Source: an uncultured Lachnospiraceae bacterium (lineage in GTDB: Bacteria > Bacillota > Clostridia > Lachnospirales > Lachnospiraceae). Taken from it: 64,000 bases of DNA. The stretch covers positions 1-64,000 of the forward strand of contig CADANF010000003.1 in assembly GCA_902789175.1 (NCBI GenBank), written 5' to 3'. Of the stretch, positions 1-7,603 are shown in pieces. Position numbers and translations under genes: made by a program. The notes below the pieces were generated by a model. That model worked only from the letters and a program-made list of their open reading frames with translations, did no database searches and was not told where the DNA came from. The first letter of the stretch is position 1. Every line of letters begins with the position of its first letter.

Positions 1-269
1 CATTTTTTCTCAATACTCCCCCACCACTTTTTATAAGAGCCATAACGTATTAATTCGAAATTATAGGAATTAATTTTCTGGGATATTATAAATGCCGCAA
101 AAAACCATACTGGAAGGAATAGCAGTCCAAACAAAGCACTGTCCGAATCCCCTTCTGCAAAATATTTTCCATTCATATACCCAAATGCATCCGAATATAA
201 TAAGTGGGTATATAAAAATAAGGCTATGATATATATAATTGTAAAAATATAAATCCTCTTAGTTTTCAT
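1..269 (-). CDS. ABC-2-like permease subunit, 3' part outside window
   Basis: Only the first 89 codons are present; the gene runs off the left edge. The ATG is at 269-267 and overlaps the last 11 bases of the upstream gene, which implies translational coupling. The visible part has an N-terminal hydrophobic helix (about residues 4-20), a second one (about 48-62) and then a basic stretch, LIRYGSYKKWW. A related basic motif follows a hydrophobic segment in the other two membrane genes of this cassette, so the three look like paralogous permease subunits. No ATPase is visible; it would have to lie beyond the edge. Family assignment rests on membrane pattern and context only. Confidence 0.6.
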   Translation of the reverse strand, partial: MKTKRIYIFTIIYIIALFLYTHLLYSDAFGYMNGKYFAEGDSDSALFGLLFLPVWFFAAFIISQKINSYNFELIRYGSYKKWWGSIEKK

Positions 270-1125
270 TATTACTCTCTTCAAAATCTGCAAATGGATA
301 CAAGGTACTTGCAAAAATATAAACAATGTAATTTAGCAGTATCATATATAAAATTGAAAAACCATATCCTGACAATTCTGGTTGATAGCCCATTGGAAAA
401 ATAGCATTTCTTATAAAAGAAATCTTATCAATCTGTGGAAACATAAAACTCTGACGATCAAGGATTGTTTTTATAATATATATAAGTCCTACAACTACTG
501 TTCCTATATATTTTCTTTTAAAGACCATATTAAATGTAAATATGATTTCTGAAATAAAAATAATATATAAAGAAAAAAGAACTACAGTAATAATCACAGT
601 CTTGACAGGAGTTAATGTACCGATTGATACTTTTGGCGAAGAAATATTATATTCTTCCATTCTATTAGTATGTCCATTCATAATACGAAGGAAGGTCTGA
701 CTCCACTTATTTTCTATATATCCCATAGTTACAAGAGGAAGCATTGACACCAGTAACAACAAAATATTAAAGATTATAGTCTTTAATATTATATAGATAT
801 ATTTTGAATAAAACCATTTCTTTCTCTTTATTCTATATACTGATAAAAAACTGTAATCGTCAATAAACGGCGCATCAATAAAAAGCAATAATGTAGGAAT
901 TAATATAAACATCACATCTATTTTGGAAGAAAAGTTAAGTAAAAATCCTTCAAAAATATTTACTGTATGGCCACCTGAATATCTTATATATGAAAGCGAC
1001 TTTATAAATACTACTATGCTTCCAAAAAGAAGTGCAGCAAGACTATTTCCTTTAAAAAAACTGTTAAGCAGGTCATTTATAATTATATTTATCAAACCAT
1101 TTTTTCTTTTATCAGAATTCGCCAT
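259..1125 (-). CDS. Multi-pass membrane protein, ABC-2-like permease
   Basis: This is a 288-residue protein with about six predicted membrane segments separated by short loops and a larger extracytoplasmic-looking loop around residues 140-170. After the second hydrophobic segment it has the basic run RIKRKKWFYSK, similar to RYGYRKYIRNK in the upstream paralogue. The ATG at 1125 is chosen because a GGAGG lies 10 bases upstream; a TTG two codons earlier is too close to that site. It overlaps the upstream gene by 14 bases. The likely role is a subunit of a small exporter or immunity-type transporter. The substrate is unknown, and the assignment is inferred from topology and neighbours. Confidence 0.6.
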   Translation of the reverse strand: MANSDKRKNGLINIIINDLLNSFFKGNSLAALLFGSIVVFIKSLSYIRYSGGHTVNIFEGFLLNFSSKIDVMFILIPTLLLFIDAPFIDDYSFLSVYRIKRKKWFYSKYIYIILKTIIFNILLLLVSMLPLVTMGYIENKWSQTFLRIMNGHTNRMEEYNISSPKVSIGTLTPVKTVIITVVLFSLYIIFISEIIFTFNMVFKRKYIGTVVVGLIYIIKTILDRQSFMFPQIDKISFIRNAIFPMGYQPELSGYGFSILYMILLNYIVYIFASTLYPFADFEESNNEN

Positions 1126-1894
1126 TTTCAACCATCCTCCTGAATCTAAGATTACTTACCACGATGGTTATTAATATGTAAATCACAAATGCAACAAAAG
1201 GAAGTACTAAAGGTGCTCCAAATCTCTCATCATATCTGATCATAAATCTTGGATTTGAATAGGTTAACCATCCAATATTAATTGTTGCTACATGTAAAAA
1301 CATATAAATAATAAAAGGAAGAATATATGCAACATATCTATTTCTAATATAAAGCGATATAAGTAAAGCTAACTCAGCCCACAGAATTCCAAAGAGCGCC
1401 ATTAAAACACCCTTTAATAAATATATAATCATGGATCCATTCTGAAGTCTGGCAAAAGGTCTCCAAACCAAGTGTTCCATATTATTGATTGTATTACTAT
1501 CAATAGTATGACTTCCAAATAAGTTAGCGAGAACAACTACCACAGTATAAGGTAACAATGCACTTATCATTCCTGACAGACCAACAGCAAGGATTTTATT
1601 TCTTATATATTTTCTATATCCATATCTTATTAATTCTAATCTAAGAACCCCACTTCTTTTTTCATCTGCAACAGAAAAACTGTATGGGAGAGCCGGAAAC
1701 ATTCCTGCAATCAAACTATATATTGATAATGCGTAAACTGAATAAACAATTTTTAAGCTACAGGTTTTATATCCATTAAAGTAGTCACTAAAGAAATGTA
1801 AATTATACGCCATTTCAAAAAGAAGCGTAGAAAGACTGATTATTAGTACAGTTAACATTTGATAATTAATTAGAGATTTCTTAATCATTTTCAT
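1112..1894 (-). CDS. Multi-pass membrane protein, ABC-2-like permease
   Basis: A 260-residue protein with roughly six hydrophobic segments. The cytoplasmic motif RYGYRKYIRNK follows the second segment, matching the LIRYGSYKKWW region of the partial gene at the left edge. The start codon overlaps the stop of the lipoprotein gene as ATGA (1891-1894), with GGAG 10 bases upstream, so the two are translationally coupled. This pattern of small paralogous membrane proteins with a shared R-Y-G-x-R/Y-K element is seen in ABC-2 permeases of bacteriocin export or immunity systems. The exact family is not established here. Confidence 0.62.
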   Translation of the reverse strand: MKMIKKSLINYQMLTVLIISLSTLLFEMAYNLHFFSDYFNGYKTCSLKIVYSVYALSIYSLIAGMFPALPYSFSVADEKRSGVLRLELIRYGYRKYIRNKILAVGLSGMISALLPYTVVVVLANLFGSHTIDSNTINNMEHLVWRPFARLQNGSMIIYLLKGVLMALFGILWAELALLISLYIRNRYVAYILPFIIYMFLHVATINIGWLTYSNPRFMIRYDERFGAPLVLPFVAFVIYILITIVVSNLRFRRMVENGEF

Positions 1895-2910
1895 TGCTCA
1901 GTATCTCCTCGTCCAAAGTCAAAAACTATTTTTCCTGTAACTGCATCAAAAGCATATGTCACTATTTCATCCCCTAAAAAATTAGATGTAAAAATCCATA
2001 CAGGAATAACATTTTCATCCTTAGTCTCAATATATCCAAGTGTAATTCTATCAATCACCCAATCATTTGACACTGATATGTTTCCATTTTTATATTCATT
2101 ATTAATAATTTCAATAATAGCTTCAGGAGATAATACTTGATTCACTCCTTTTTTTTCATTAATAAACTCTAAATTTGGAGCATATCTTATTTCAGCTATA
2201 TTAGAGCCAACTTTTCTTATAGTTGTGTAATCCAAACCTAAATTTGAATTTAAAAACGGAATATCATCAAGCATATTTAAAAATCTGATTTCATTTATTT
2301 TATTATTATTTTCTATTCCTTCATAAAATTTAAAAGGTTTAACATTCATGTGTAACGCATCCAAAGTTTCATTTTCATAATGAACCATATCATAATTTGA
2401 TGCATCTAAATATGTTGCCTTTTTATCATCAAACTCGAAATGATATTTTTTATAATCTGAAAAAACAATGCTTCCTTCCAATTCATTATTTGAAAACATC
2501 GCCTTTAACTCATCATTATTCTTTTCATATAACGCATAATATGAATCTATTTTTTTTCCATTAATATTATTATTGTCATCAAATAAATCATTTTCAGTAT
2601 GCTCTTCTACCATTTTTTTTCCGTCAAGAACAACATTTTCCATATCTTCAACTGTTGGCATAGATTTTAATACACGTCCTGTGTATAACTTATTACTATA
2701 TACATAAACTACCGCATCAATACTAATACCATCATTATTTTTACCAATATATTTATTTATTTTTTTATCATTCCACTCTAATATATTTATTGTATCAACT
2801 TTTTCGTAATCCTCATTATAATTATTATCATTTTCTCTTTTTGCACAACCATTAAATAAAAGCCCTAAAATCAGTAGTATAGAAATACTTTTTATTTTTT
2901 GCTTAAACAT
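1891..2910 (-). CDS. Secreted lipoprotein with PepSY-like C-terminus
   Basis: A 339-residue protein with a type II signal peptide: a basic start, a hydrophobic core and the lipobox-like LFNGC, which places the lipidated cysteine near residue 22. The mature part is rich in Asn, Asp and Lys. The last 60 residues (VIPVWIF, then YAFDAVTGKIV) resemble the strand pattern of PepSY/YycI-type domains. The ATG at 2910 has GGGAG six bases upstream; the in-frame GTG before it is too close. It sits between the secreted protein gene and the permease genes, so it may be a surface accessory or immunity component. No specific function can be assigned. Confidence 0.6.
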   Translation of the reverse strand: MFKQKIKSISILLILGLLFNGCAKRENDNNYNEDYEKVDTINILEWNDKKINKYIGKNNDGISIDAVVYVYSNKLYTGRVLKSMPTVEDMENVVLDGKKMVEEHTENDLFDDNNNINGKKIDSYYALYEKNNDELKAMFSNNELEGSIVFSDYKKYHFEFDDKKATYLDASNYDMVHYENETLDALHMNVKPFKFYEGIENNNKINEIRFLNMLDDIPFLNSNLGLDYTTIRKVGSNIAEIRYAPNLEFINEKKGVNQVLSPEAIIEIINNEYKNGNISVSNDWVIDRITLGYIETKDENVIPVWIFTSNFLGDEIVTYAFDAVTGKIVFDFGRGDTEQ

Positions 2911-2934
2911 CACTTACTCCCTTATAATTCAGAA

Positions 2935-2961
2935 GTGGTAACGAACAATTTCCGTTACCAC
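2935..2961 (-). terminator. Intercistronic hairpin without clear U-tract
   Basis: A perfect 9-bp stem (GTGGTAACG / CGTTACCAC) with a 9-base loop lies between the secreted protein gene and the lipoprotein gene. The downstream RNA reads UUCUGAAUUAU, so it is a poor intrinsic terminator. It fits better as a partial terminator or an RNA-stabilising processing hairpin that keeps expression of the first gene above the rest. Confidence 0.5.
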
Positions 2962-3007
2962 CTAGATTATTTTAAATATTATTAATTCAAATAATTATTA
3001 AATAAAA

Positions 3008-3436
3008 TTAATAATCGGCATTCCAACGCCCTGTTACATCAGCACTGTTACCAGAAAAATCTGAATCTGTACGAACGCCTAAATAATATGTCTTTTTTCT
3101 ACCTTTTCCTTTCCAATCTCCTACTGCTTCATCATCTGAAGAACAAAGCCATTCAAAAGAGCCTCCAGCGATATAATATGTTTTATCCCAATTCATTGGA
3201 GTAAAACAAAGAGCCTTTGCTTTAGATGAATTAGATCTATATCTAATATATCCAGCCTTTACATACCAATTATCCCAAGTAGTTGTTTTACTATTAGCTG
3301 AATTTCCTATACCATTATAACGATAACCAGTATTTTTCAAATAATACTTTGAAAATCCAGAATCTGCTAAAACTGTTGATGAAACAAGTGTGCATAATAT
3401 TGTTCCTAAAAGAACACCTTTTTTAATATTTATCAT
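3008..3436 (-). CDS. Small secreted protein, DUF2712/bacteriocin-like
   Basis: A 142-residue protein with a clean Sec signal peptide (MINIKKGV, hydrophobic core, VLADS cleavage region near residue 25). The mature part of about 117 residues is rich in Tyr, Ser, Gly, Trp and Lys. The C-terminal YYLGVRTDSDF...VTGRWNADY resembles, from memory, the end of DUF2712-type exported proteins that occur near bacteriocin-associated membrane proteins; this similarity is tentative. It is the first gene of the cassette, preceded by a 230-base leader and an unusual promoter, and followed by a lipoprotein and permease genes. The RBS is AGGAG, eight bases before the ATG. It could be a toxin, a signal or a cell-surface protein. 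Confidence 0.6.
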   Translation of the reverse strand: MINIKKGVLLGTILCTLVSSTVLADSGFSKYYLKNTGYRYNGIGNSANSKTTTWDNWYVKAGYIRYRSNSSKAKALCFTPMNWDKTYYIAGGSFEWLCSSDDEAVGDWKGKGRKKTYYLGVRTDSDFSGNSADVTGRWNADY

Positions 3437-3475
3437 GTTTAACTCTCCTAATAATTCTATACTTTATATTTTAAA

Positions 3476-3501
3476 GTTTAAATCATATTCATAATTTAAA
3501 C
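3476..3501. other. Perfect 8-bp inverted repeat in leader
   Basis: GTTTAAAT and ATTTAAAC face each other across 10 bases, 40-65 bases upstream of the start codon of the secreted protein gene. It may be a regulator site or an RNA hairpin. The region is very AT-rich, so chance is a real alternative. Confidence 0.35.
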
Positions 3502-3524
3502 TCTTAAAAAACGACAAAAAAAAT

Positions 3525-3549
3525 AAGACAACTCCGTTATCTTTGTCTT
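3525..3549 (-). terminator. Leader terminator (attenuator candidate)
   Basis: On the minus strand AAGACAA and TTGTCTT form a 7-bp stem around an 11-base loop, followed at once by A and eight T. This is a typical intrinsic terminator, yet it lies downstream of the cassette promoter and 89 bases before the first gene. The RNase G operon already has its own terminator at 3748-3770, so this one should act on the cassette transcript itself. Confidence 0.6.
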
Positions 3550-3625
3550 AAAATTTTGAAAAAAATATTTTAAATTTAGTTCGTACCTTCTTCCATTTCA
3601 AGTCTCGTCCCTGCAGGTTTATTTT

Positions 3626-3667
3626 GTCAAAGACACTGTGCTGCATGCAACTACACATATCTTTGAC
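3626..3667 (-). other. Leader hairpin competing with terminator
   Basis: An 8-bp stem, GTCAAAGA / TCTTTGAC, spans a 26-base loop containing the palindrome TGCATGCA. It starts about four bases into the predicted transcript. Its 3' arm (3628-3635) could instead pair over 8 bp, one of them G-U, with the 5' arm of the terminator (3538-3545). That is the geometry of an antiterminator switch. No known riboswitch class is recognised. Confidence 0.4.
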
Positions 3668-3676
3668 GCAGATGAA

Positions 3677-3706
3677 AGTATACTACTACTACTACTACTA
3701 TGTCAA
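3677..3706 (-). promoter_or_regulatory. Sigma-A promoter with repeat-filled spacer
   Basis: A perfect -35 TTGACA (3706-3701) and a -10 TATACT (3682-3677) are separated by 18 bases. Transcription should start near 3670 and read the 142-residue secreted protein gene. The spacer is entirely six copies of TAG on the transcribed sense, so its length could change in 3-bp steps. Confidence 0.8.
3683..3700. repeat. Trinucleotide microsatellite (TAG)6 in promoter spacer
   Basis: Six uninterrupted copies of TAG on the minus strand (CTA on the plus strand) run exactly from the end of the -35 box to the start of the -10 box. Loss or gain of one unit would give spacers of 15 or 21 bp in place of 18, both expected to weaken sigma-A recognition strongly. 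Confidence 0.9.
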
Positions 3707-3747
3707 TCATTTTTTTAACATTTTTAACATATTTTTATTATATAAAA

Positions 3748-3770
3748 GGACAACACTTCTCGCGTTGTCC
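3748..3770 (-). terminator. Intrinsic terminator after RNase G gene
   Basis: A GGACAAC / GTTGTCC stem of 7 bp with a 9-base loop is followed by TTTTATATAA on the minus strand, 16 bases beyond the rng stop codon. It ends the radical-SAM/DUF2344/rng operon. Confidence 0.8.
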
Positions 3771-3786
3771 TAAAACTATAACCATA

Positions 3787-4968
3787 TTACAGAATTTCAT
3801 TTAAAGGTTTACTTATCTTTTTTCTTGTGAATTCACAAAGTCCAAGCCCTGTCATATCAACATATGTAAGTAAATTATCTCTTGCTACAGATTTCTTAAT
3901 ATAAGAAATCATCTCCGCATATTTATCTTTATCTTTAATATTCATAAAATCCACAATGATAATTCCAGATATATTACGGAGAATAAGTAAATCAATAATT
4001 TTATCTAAAGCTTCCTTATTAAGCTTAAGCAGATAATCATCTTTTTCCTTCTTTTTGCTTTGAGATTTACCACTATTAACATCTATAACAGTAAGTGCTT
4101 CTGTTGGATCAATTATTAGATATCCGCCAGATTTAAGATAAACCTTCCTTGCCATTGCTTTAGAAATCTTATCTTCAATACCATAAAGGTTAAGTAGGCT
4201 TACCATATCATCCGAATAAAATTTTATATTAACTGGACCAACATCAATTCCAGACTTAAGTAATTTAAGCATATCCGCGTCATCAGTTACAACTGTAAAG
4301 TTATCATAACAGTTGCGAATAATAATATCTTTTATAAATGATATATGATCTTTTTTAATTGTATCAATAAGCTTAAAAGGAACAGAACTAAGTCCTTTTT
4401 TTATAATACCGGTAAGTCGTGAGTATAGATTTTTTGCCTCATTTATTACTTCATTAACATCCGAATTTTCAGCAGCAGTTCTTATTATAATCCCCACATT
4501 ATATAAAGACTCTTCATTAAAATACTCACTTAATTTGCTTTTTAATAAAGTGACTTTATCTTTATCATGGATTTTCTTCGATATATTAATCTTGCCAGAC
4601 CTGTTAATAACTACATAATTCCCCGTAATGGAAATATCTGAAGTTACTTCCGCTTTTTTTGTTTTTATTGGACTTTTAGAAACCTGAACCAAAATCTCAT
4701 CTCCAGCTCTAAGTTCCTGTTTTTTTCCATGTTTAATATAAAGATGTCTGCTTTCATTTTCCTTAAGAGGATAATATAAAGTATCCCCAAGGCCAGCATC
4801 AACAAAGGCAGCTCCAATTCCCTGAACATAATCCACTACTTTTGCAGAATATACATTTCCTAAAATATCATCTTCAGCGAAATATTCAGCAGAAACAAGT
4901 CTTTTTTCATCTAATAAAAAGCCCATCATCTTACCTTTATATTCTGTTATTACATATGTTCCATTCAT
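3787..4968 (-). CDS. rng: Ribonuclease G/E family endoribonuclease
   Basis: A 393-residue enzyme of the RNase E/G family, which cleaves single-stranded AU-rich RNA in mRNA decay and rRNA maturation. An S1-like domain is visible near the N-terminus (NVYSAKVVDYVQGIGAAFVD). The catalytic DNase I-like part has IDPTEALTVIDVNSGKS and IIIVDFMNI, which carry the two magnesium-binding aspartates. The protein ends at TRKKISKPLNEIL, just where the zinc-link CPxC motif of E. coli RNase E would follow, so that motif is absent. The start is set at the ATG at 4968, with AAAGG 10 bases upstream; a TTG at 4977 abuts the RBS. It is last in the operon with the DUF2344 and radical-SAM genes. Confidence 0.9.
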   Translation of the reverse strand: MNGTYVITEYKGKMMGFLLDEKRLVSAEYFAEDDILGNVYSAKVVDYVQGIGAAFVDAGLGDTLYYPLKENESRHLYIKHGKKQELRAGDEILVQVSKSPIKTKKAEVTSDISITGNYVVINRSGKINISKKIHDKDKVTLLKSKLSEYFNEESLYNVGIIIRTAAENSDVNEVINEAKNLYSRLTGIIKKGLSSVPFKLIDTIKKDHISFIKDIIIRNCYDNFTVVTDDADMLKLLKSGIDVGPVNIKFYSDDMVSLLNLYGIEDKISKAMARKVYLKSGGYLIIDPTEALTVIDVNSGKSQSKKKEKDDYLLKLNKEALDKIIDLLILRNISGIIIVDFMNIKDKDKYAEMISYIKKSVARDNLLTYVDMTGLGLCEFTRKKISKPLNEIL

Positions 4969-4985
4969 ATAAAGCAATCCTTTAT

Positions 4986-5690
4986 TTAAAAAGTTTTTCC
5001 AGCTGAAAGAAGGCTTAAATAATTACCTTTATCATCTGAAAGGTATGTCTCCTGTCTTTCTATATCATAGTAAAAACGGCTAATTTCTTTACCAAGTCTC
5101 GCCGCTATAGCATCTACAAACAGTTCTGGTTTAAGATTATTACGACTGCCTGCGTCCAGCATAATATAAATATCTTTATTATTTCTAATTTTCATATTAA
5201 TTATACCGGACCTTATATTAGTAAGAGCCTCCGACTTCTTGGTCTTCTTTATCACTTCAATACAGTCTGAACTATATAGTTCTTTTGCAGTTTGAAGGAT
5301 TTCATCTAATGTAAGAATGCCCTCAATCTTATTATTAAATGAAATAATATAATCCGAAGCAGTAACTGCAGCCATGGAGTTTTGGGCATCATCAGGAAGA
5401 ATTACAGCATCTGCCATTTTTAGGAATGGTGAACCTACACTATTGAAGCTTTGAACCATATCTTCAGCAGTTGTAACTGATTCAAATTCTGCATCAAAAT
5501 ACTCTCCTAATGAAGTCATCATAAGAGGCATAGGTGCTGCAAATGAAATAATCTGGTGAGGACTCATTCCTTTAGTGTAAGAAATATCAAGCCCTGCTCT
5601 TCTTATTCCTTTCTGGAAATATCTCATTACATCCAAATGACTTATAAATCTAAGAGGTCCTTTTTTTTCATATTTAACTCTAATTTTCAA
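4986..5690 (-). CDS. DUF2344 (TIGR03936) family protein
   Basis: A 234-residue protein beginning KIRVKYEKKGPLRFISHLD, the conserved opening of the DUF2344 family; its molecular role is not known. The family is regularly encoded beside, or fused to, the TIGR03960 radical-SAM protein, as here. The start is taken as the TTG at 5690: a GGAGG lies eight bases upstream and the family N-terminus begins exactly there. This start overlaps the radical-SAM gene by 11 bases. A longer reading starting at 5723 would add 11 residues that encode no conserved feature. Probably works with the radical-SAM partner on RNA or a cofactor; that is inference. Confidence 0.85.
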   Translation of the reverse strand: MKIRVKYEKKGPLRFISHLDVMRYFQKGIRRAGLDISYTKGMSPHQIISFAAPMPLMMTSLGEYFDAEFESVTTAEDMVQSFNSVGSPFLKMADAVILPDDAQNSMAAVTASDYIISFNNKIEGILTLDEILQTAKELYSSDCIEVIKKTKKSEALTNIRSGIINMKIRNNKDIYIMLDAGSRNNLKPELFVDAIAARLGKEISRFYYDIERQETYLSDDKGNYLSLLSAGKTF

Positions 5691-7542
5691 AACATACACC
5701 TCCACCAAAAGAAGCAGCTCCACATCCCTGACATTTCATACGGCAATTTGGAGATGGTGTCCCTTCCATAGCCTTCTTCCATTCATTTTTAAGGAAAGTA
5801 TCACTAACTCCTGCATCTATTACAGACCAAGGAAAAACCTCATCAATGGGTCTTTCTCTATAAATGTACCATTCCGGATCAATTCCCTCTTTAACAAAGG
5901 CATCATTATATCTTTCCATAGAGAAATATTCATTCCATGCGTCAAATATTCCTCCAGCATTATAAACATCAAGTATTACTTTTGAAATCTTTCTGTCTCC
6001 TCTTGCATAAATTCCTTCAATAAGAGAAATATCTTCATCGTGATAAGCAAATTTAATTCTTTTTTTGTTTTTTAAATTTCTTATTGTATCCTTTGCATGA
6101 TGAGCATGTTCTACATAAGTTGAACGTCTGAGCATAGGCGCCCACTGGAAAGGAGTAAATGGCTTTGGAACAAAATAAGAAGCACTGGCTGTAATCTGTA
6201 TAGAGCCTTGTCTTTCCTCTTTTGGAACAGTATCAAAATAAAGCTCTGAAATTTTTTCACAAAGCTCGCCTATTCCTGCAACATCATCTAAAGTCTCTGT
6301 TGGAAGTCCCATCATAAAGTAAAGCTTAACCTTATTCCATCCTCCAAGGAATGCCTTTTTAGCTCCTTCAAGGATTACTTCCTCAGTAAGTCCTTTATTT
6401 ATTACTTTTCTAAGTCTTTCAGTACCTGCCTCAGAAGCAAAAGTAAGAGATACTTTTTTTACATCCTGAACTTTTTTCATTACATCCAGAGAAAACGCAT
6501 CTATTCTAAGTGAAGGAAGTGATATATTTACATGATCATTTTTTAATTTTTCAAAAAGAAAATTCATTAATTCCGGAAGTTCTTCATAATCACTGGTAGA
6601 AAGAGATGAAAGAGATATCTCTTCATAACCAGTGTTCTTAAGAGCTTCCTCTGCATATTTTTCTACTAACTTAACATCCTTTTGTCTTGTAGGACGATAA
6701 ATCATTCCAGCCTGACAGAATCTGCATCCTCTAATGCACCCGCGCATAACTTCAAGAACTACTCTATCCTGAGTTGCTCTTAAATAAGGAACTACAGGTT
6801 TTGTAGGATATGGAACCGAATTAAAATCTGTAACTATAACCTTTTTAACCCTCTTCGGAATATCATCATATAGCGTATCAATTCTATCGATTGTCCCATC
6901 TTCTTTATATATAGGATTATATAAAGAAGGAACATATATACCCGGAATCATAGCTGCCTTATGAAGGAATTCCTCCCTGGTTAAATCAGAATATTTATAT
7001 ATCTTATAAAGATCCAGCAATTCATTATAGCTCTTTTCACCTTCTCCAATATAAAAAATATCAAAGAAGTCAGCAATAGGTTCAGGATTAAAAACACAAG
7101 GACCTCCGCCTATAACAATAGGATGTTCCTTGGTTCTATCCTTTGACATAAGTGGAATTCCAGAAAGATCTATTACCTGAAGGATGTTGGTATAACACAT
7201 TTCATACTGTATTGTAATTCCAAGAAAATCCATTTTATCAACAGGAGTCTGGGTCTCTAAAGTAAAAAGTTTTATATTCTTTTCCCTCATTATCCTGTCT
7301 AAATCTGGCCATGGAGAGTATACTCTTTCGCAATATGTATCTTCTCTCTTGTTAAACATATCATAAAGTATCTGAATACCAAGATATGACATTCCTATCT
7401 CATAGACATCCGGGAAACACATGGCATATCTAATATCTACTTTATCCGTATCCTTAACTACCATATTAATTTCATTTCCAATGTATCTTGCCGGCTTATC
7501 CACAGCCATTAAGATTTCATCCGAAAGAGCTAATTTGTTCAT
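5680..7542 (-). CDS. TIGR03960 family B12-binding-type radical SAM protein
   Basis: A 620-residue protein. The N-terminal 200 residues resemble a cobalamin-binding-like fold (DIRYAMCFPDVYEIGMSYLG), followed by the radical-SAM core with CIRGCRFCQAG as the 4Fe-4S motif (Cys-x3-Cys-x2-Cys). The C-terminus holds a second cysteine cluster (NCRMKCQGCG and VCFEN). The substrate is unknown. The ATG at 7542 has AAAGGAG eight bases upstream; the reading frame remains open further up but without an RBS. It is the first of three genes ending with rng and is coupled to the DUF2344 gene by overlap. The context with RNase G hints at RNA metabolism. Confidence 0.85.
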   Translation of the reverse strand: MNKLALSDEILMAVDKPARYIGNEINMVVKDTDKVDIRYAMCFPDVYEIGMSYLGIQILYDMFNKREDTYCERVYSPWPDLDRIMREKNIKLFTLETQTPVDKMDFLGITIQYEMCYTNILQVIDLSGIPLMSKDRTKEHPIVIGGGPCVFNPEPIADFFDIFYIGEGEKSYNELLDLYKIYKYSDLTREEFLHKAAMIPGIYVPSLYNPIYKEDGTIDRIDTLYDDIPKRVKKVIVTDFNSVPYPTKPVVPYLRATQDRVVLEVMRGCIRGCRFCQAGMIYRPTRQKDVKLVEKYAEEALKNTGYEEISLSSLSTSDYEELPELMNFLFEKLKNDHVNISLPSLRIDAFSLDVMKKVQDVKKVSLTFASEAGTERLRKVINKGLTEEVILEGAKKAFLGGWNKVKLYFMMGLPTETLDDVAGIGELCEKISELYFDTVPKEERQGSIQITASASYFVPKPFTPFQWAPMLRRSTYVEHAHHAKDTIRNLKNKKRIKFAYHDEDISLIEGIYARGDRKISKVILDVYNAGGIFDAWNEYFSMERYNDAFVKEGIDPEWYIYRERPIDEVFPWSVIDAGVSDTFLKNEWKKAMEGTPSPNCRMKCQGCGAASFGGGVCFEN

Positions 7543-7561
7543 TGCTTCTCCTTTAAAATTA

Positions 7562-7589
7562 AGCCGCAAGTTTTTCTTGACCTGCGGCT
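7562..7589 (-). terminator. Hairpin between DUF711 and radical-SAM genes
   Basis: AGCCGCA and TGCGGCT form a 7-bp stem with a 14-base loop, followed on the minus strand by TTAATTTT and then the RBS of the radical-SAM gene. An A-rich stretch precedes it. It is a plausible but imperfect terminator of the DUF711 operon. Confidence 0.5.
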
Positions 7590-7603
7590 GAGAATTTTTT
7601 ATC

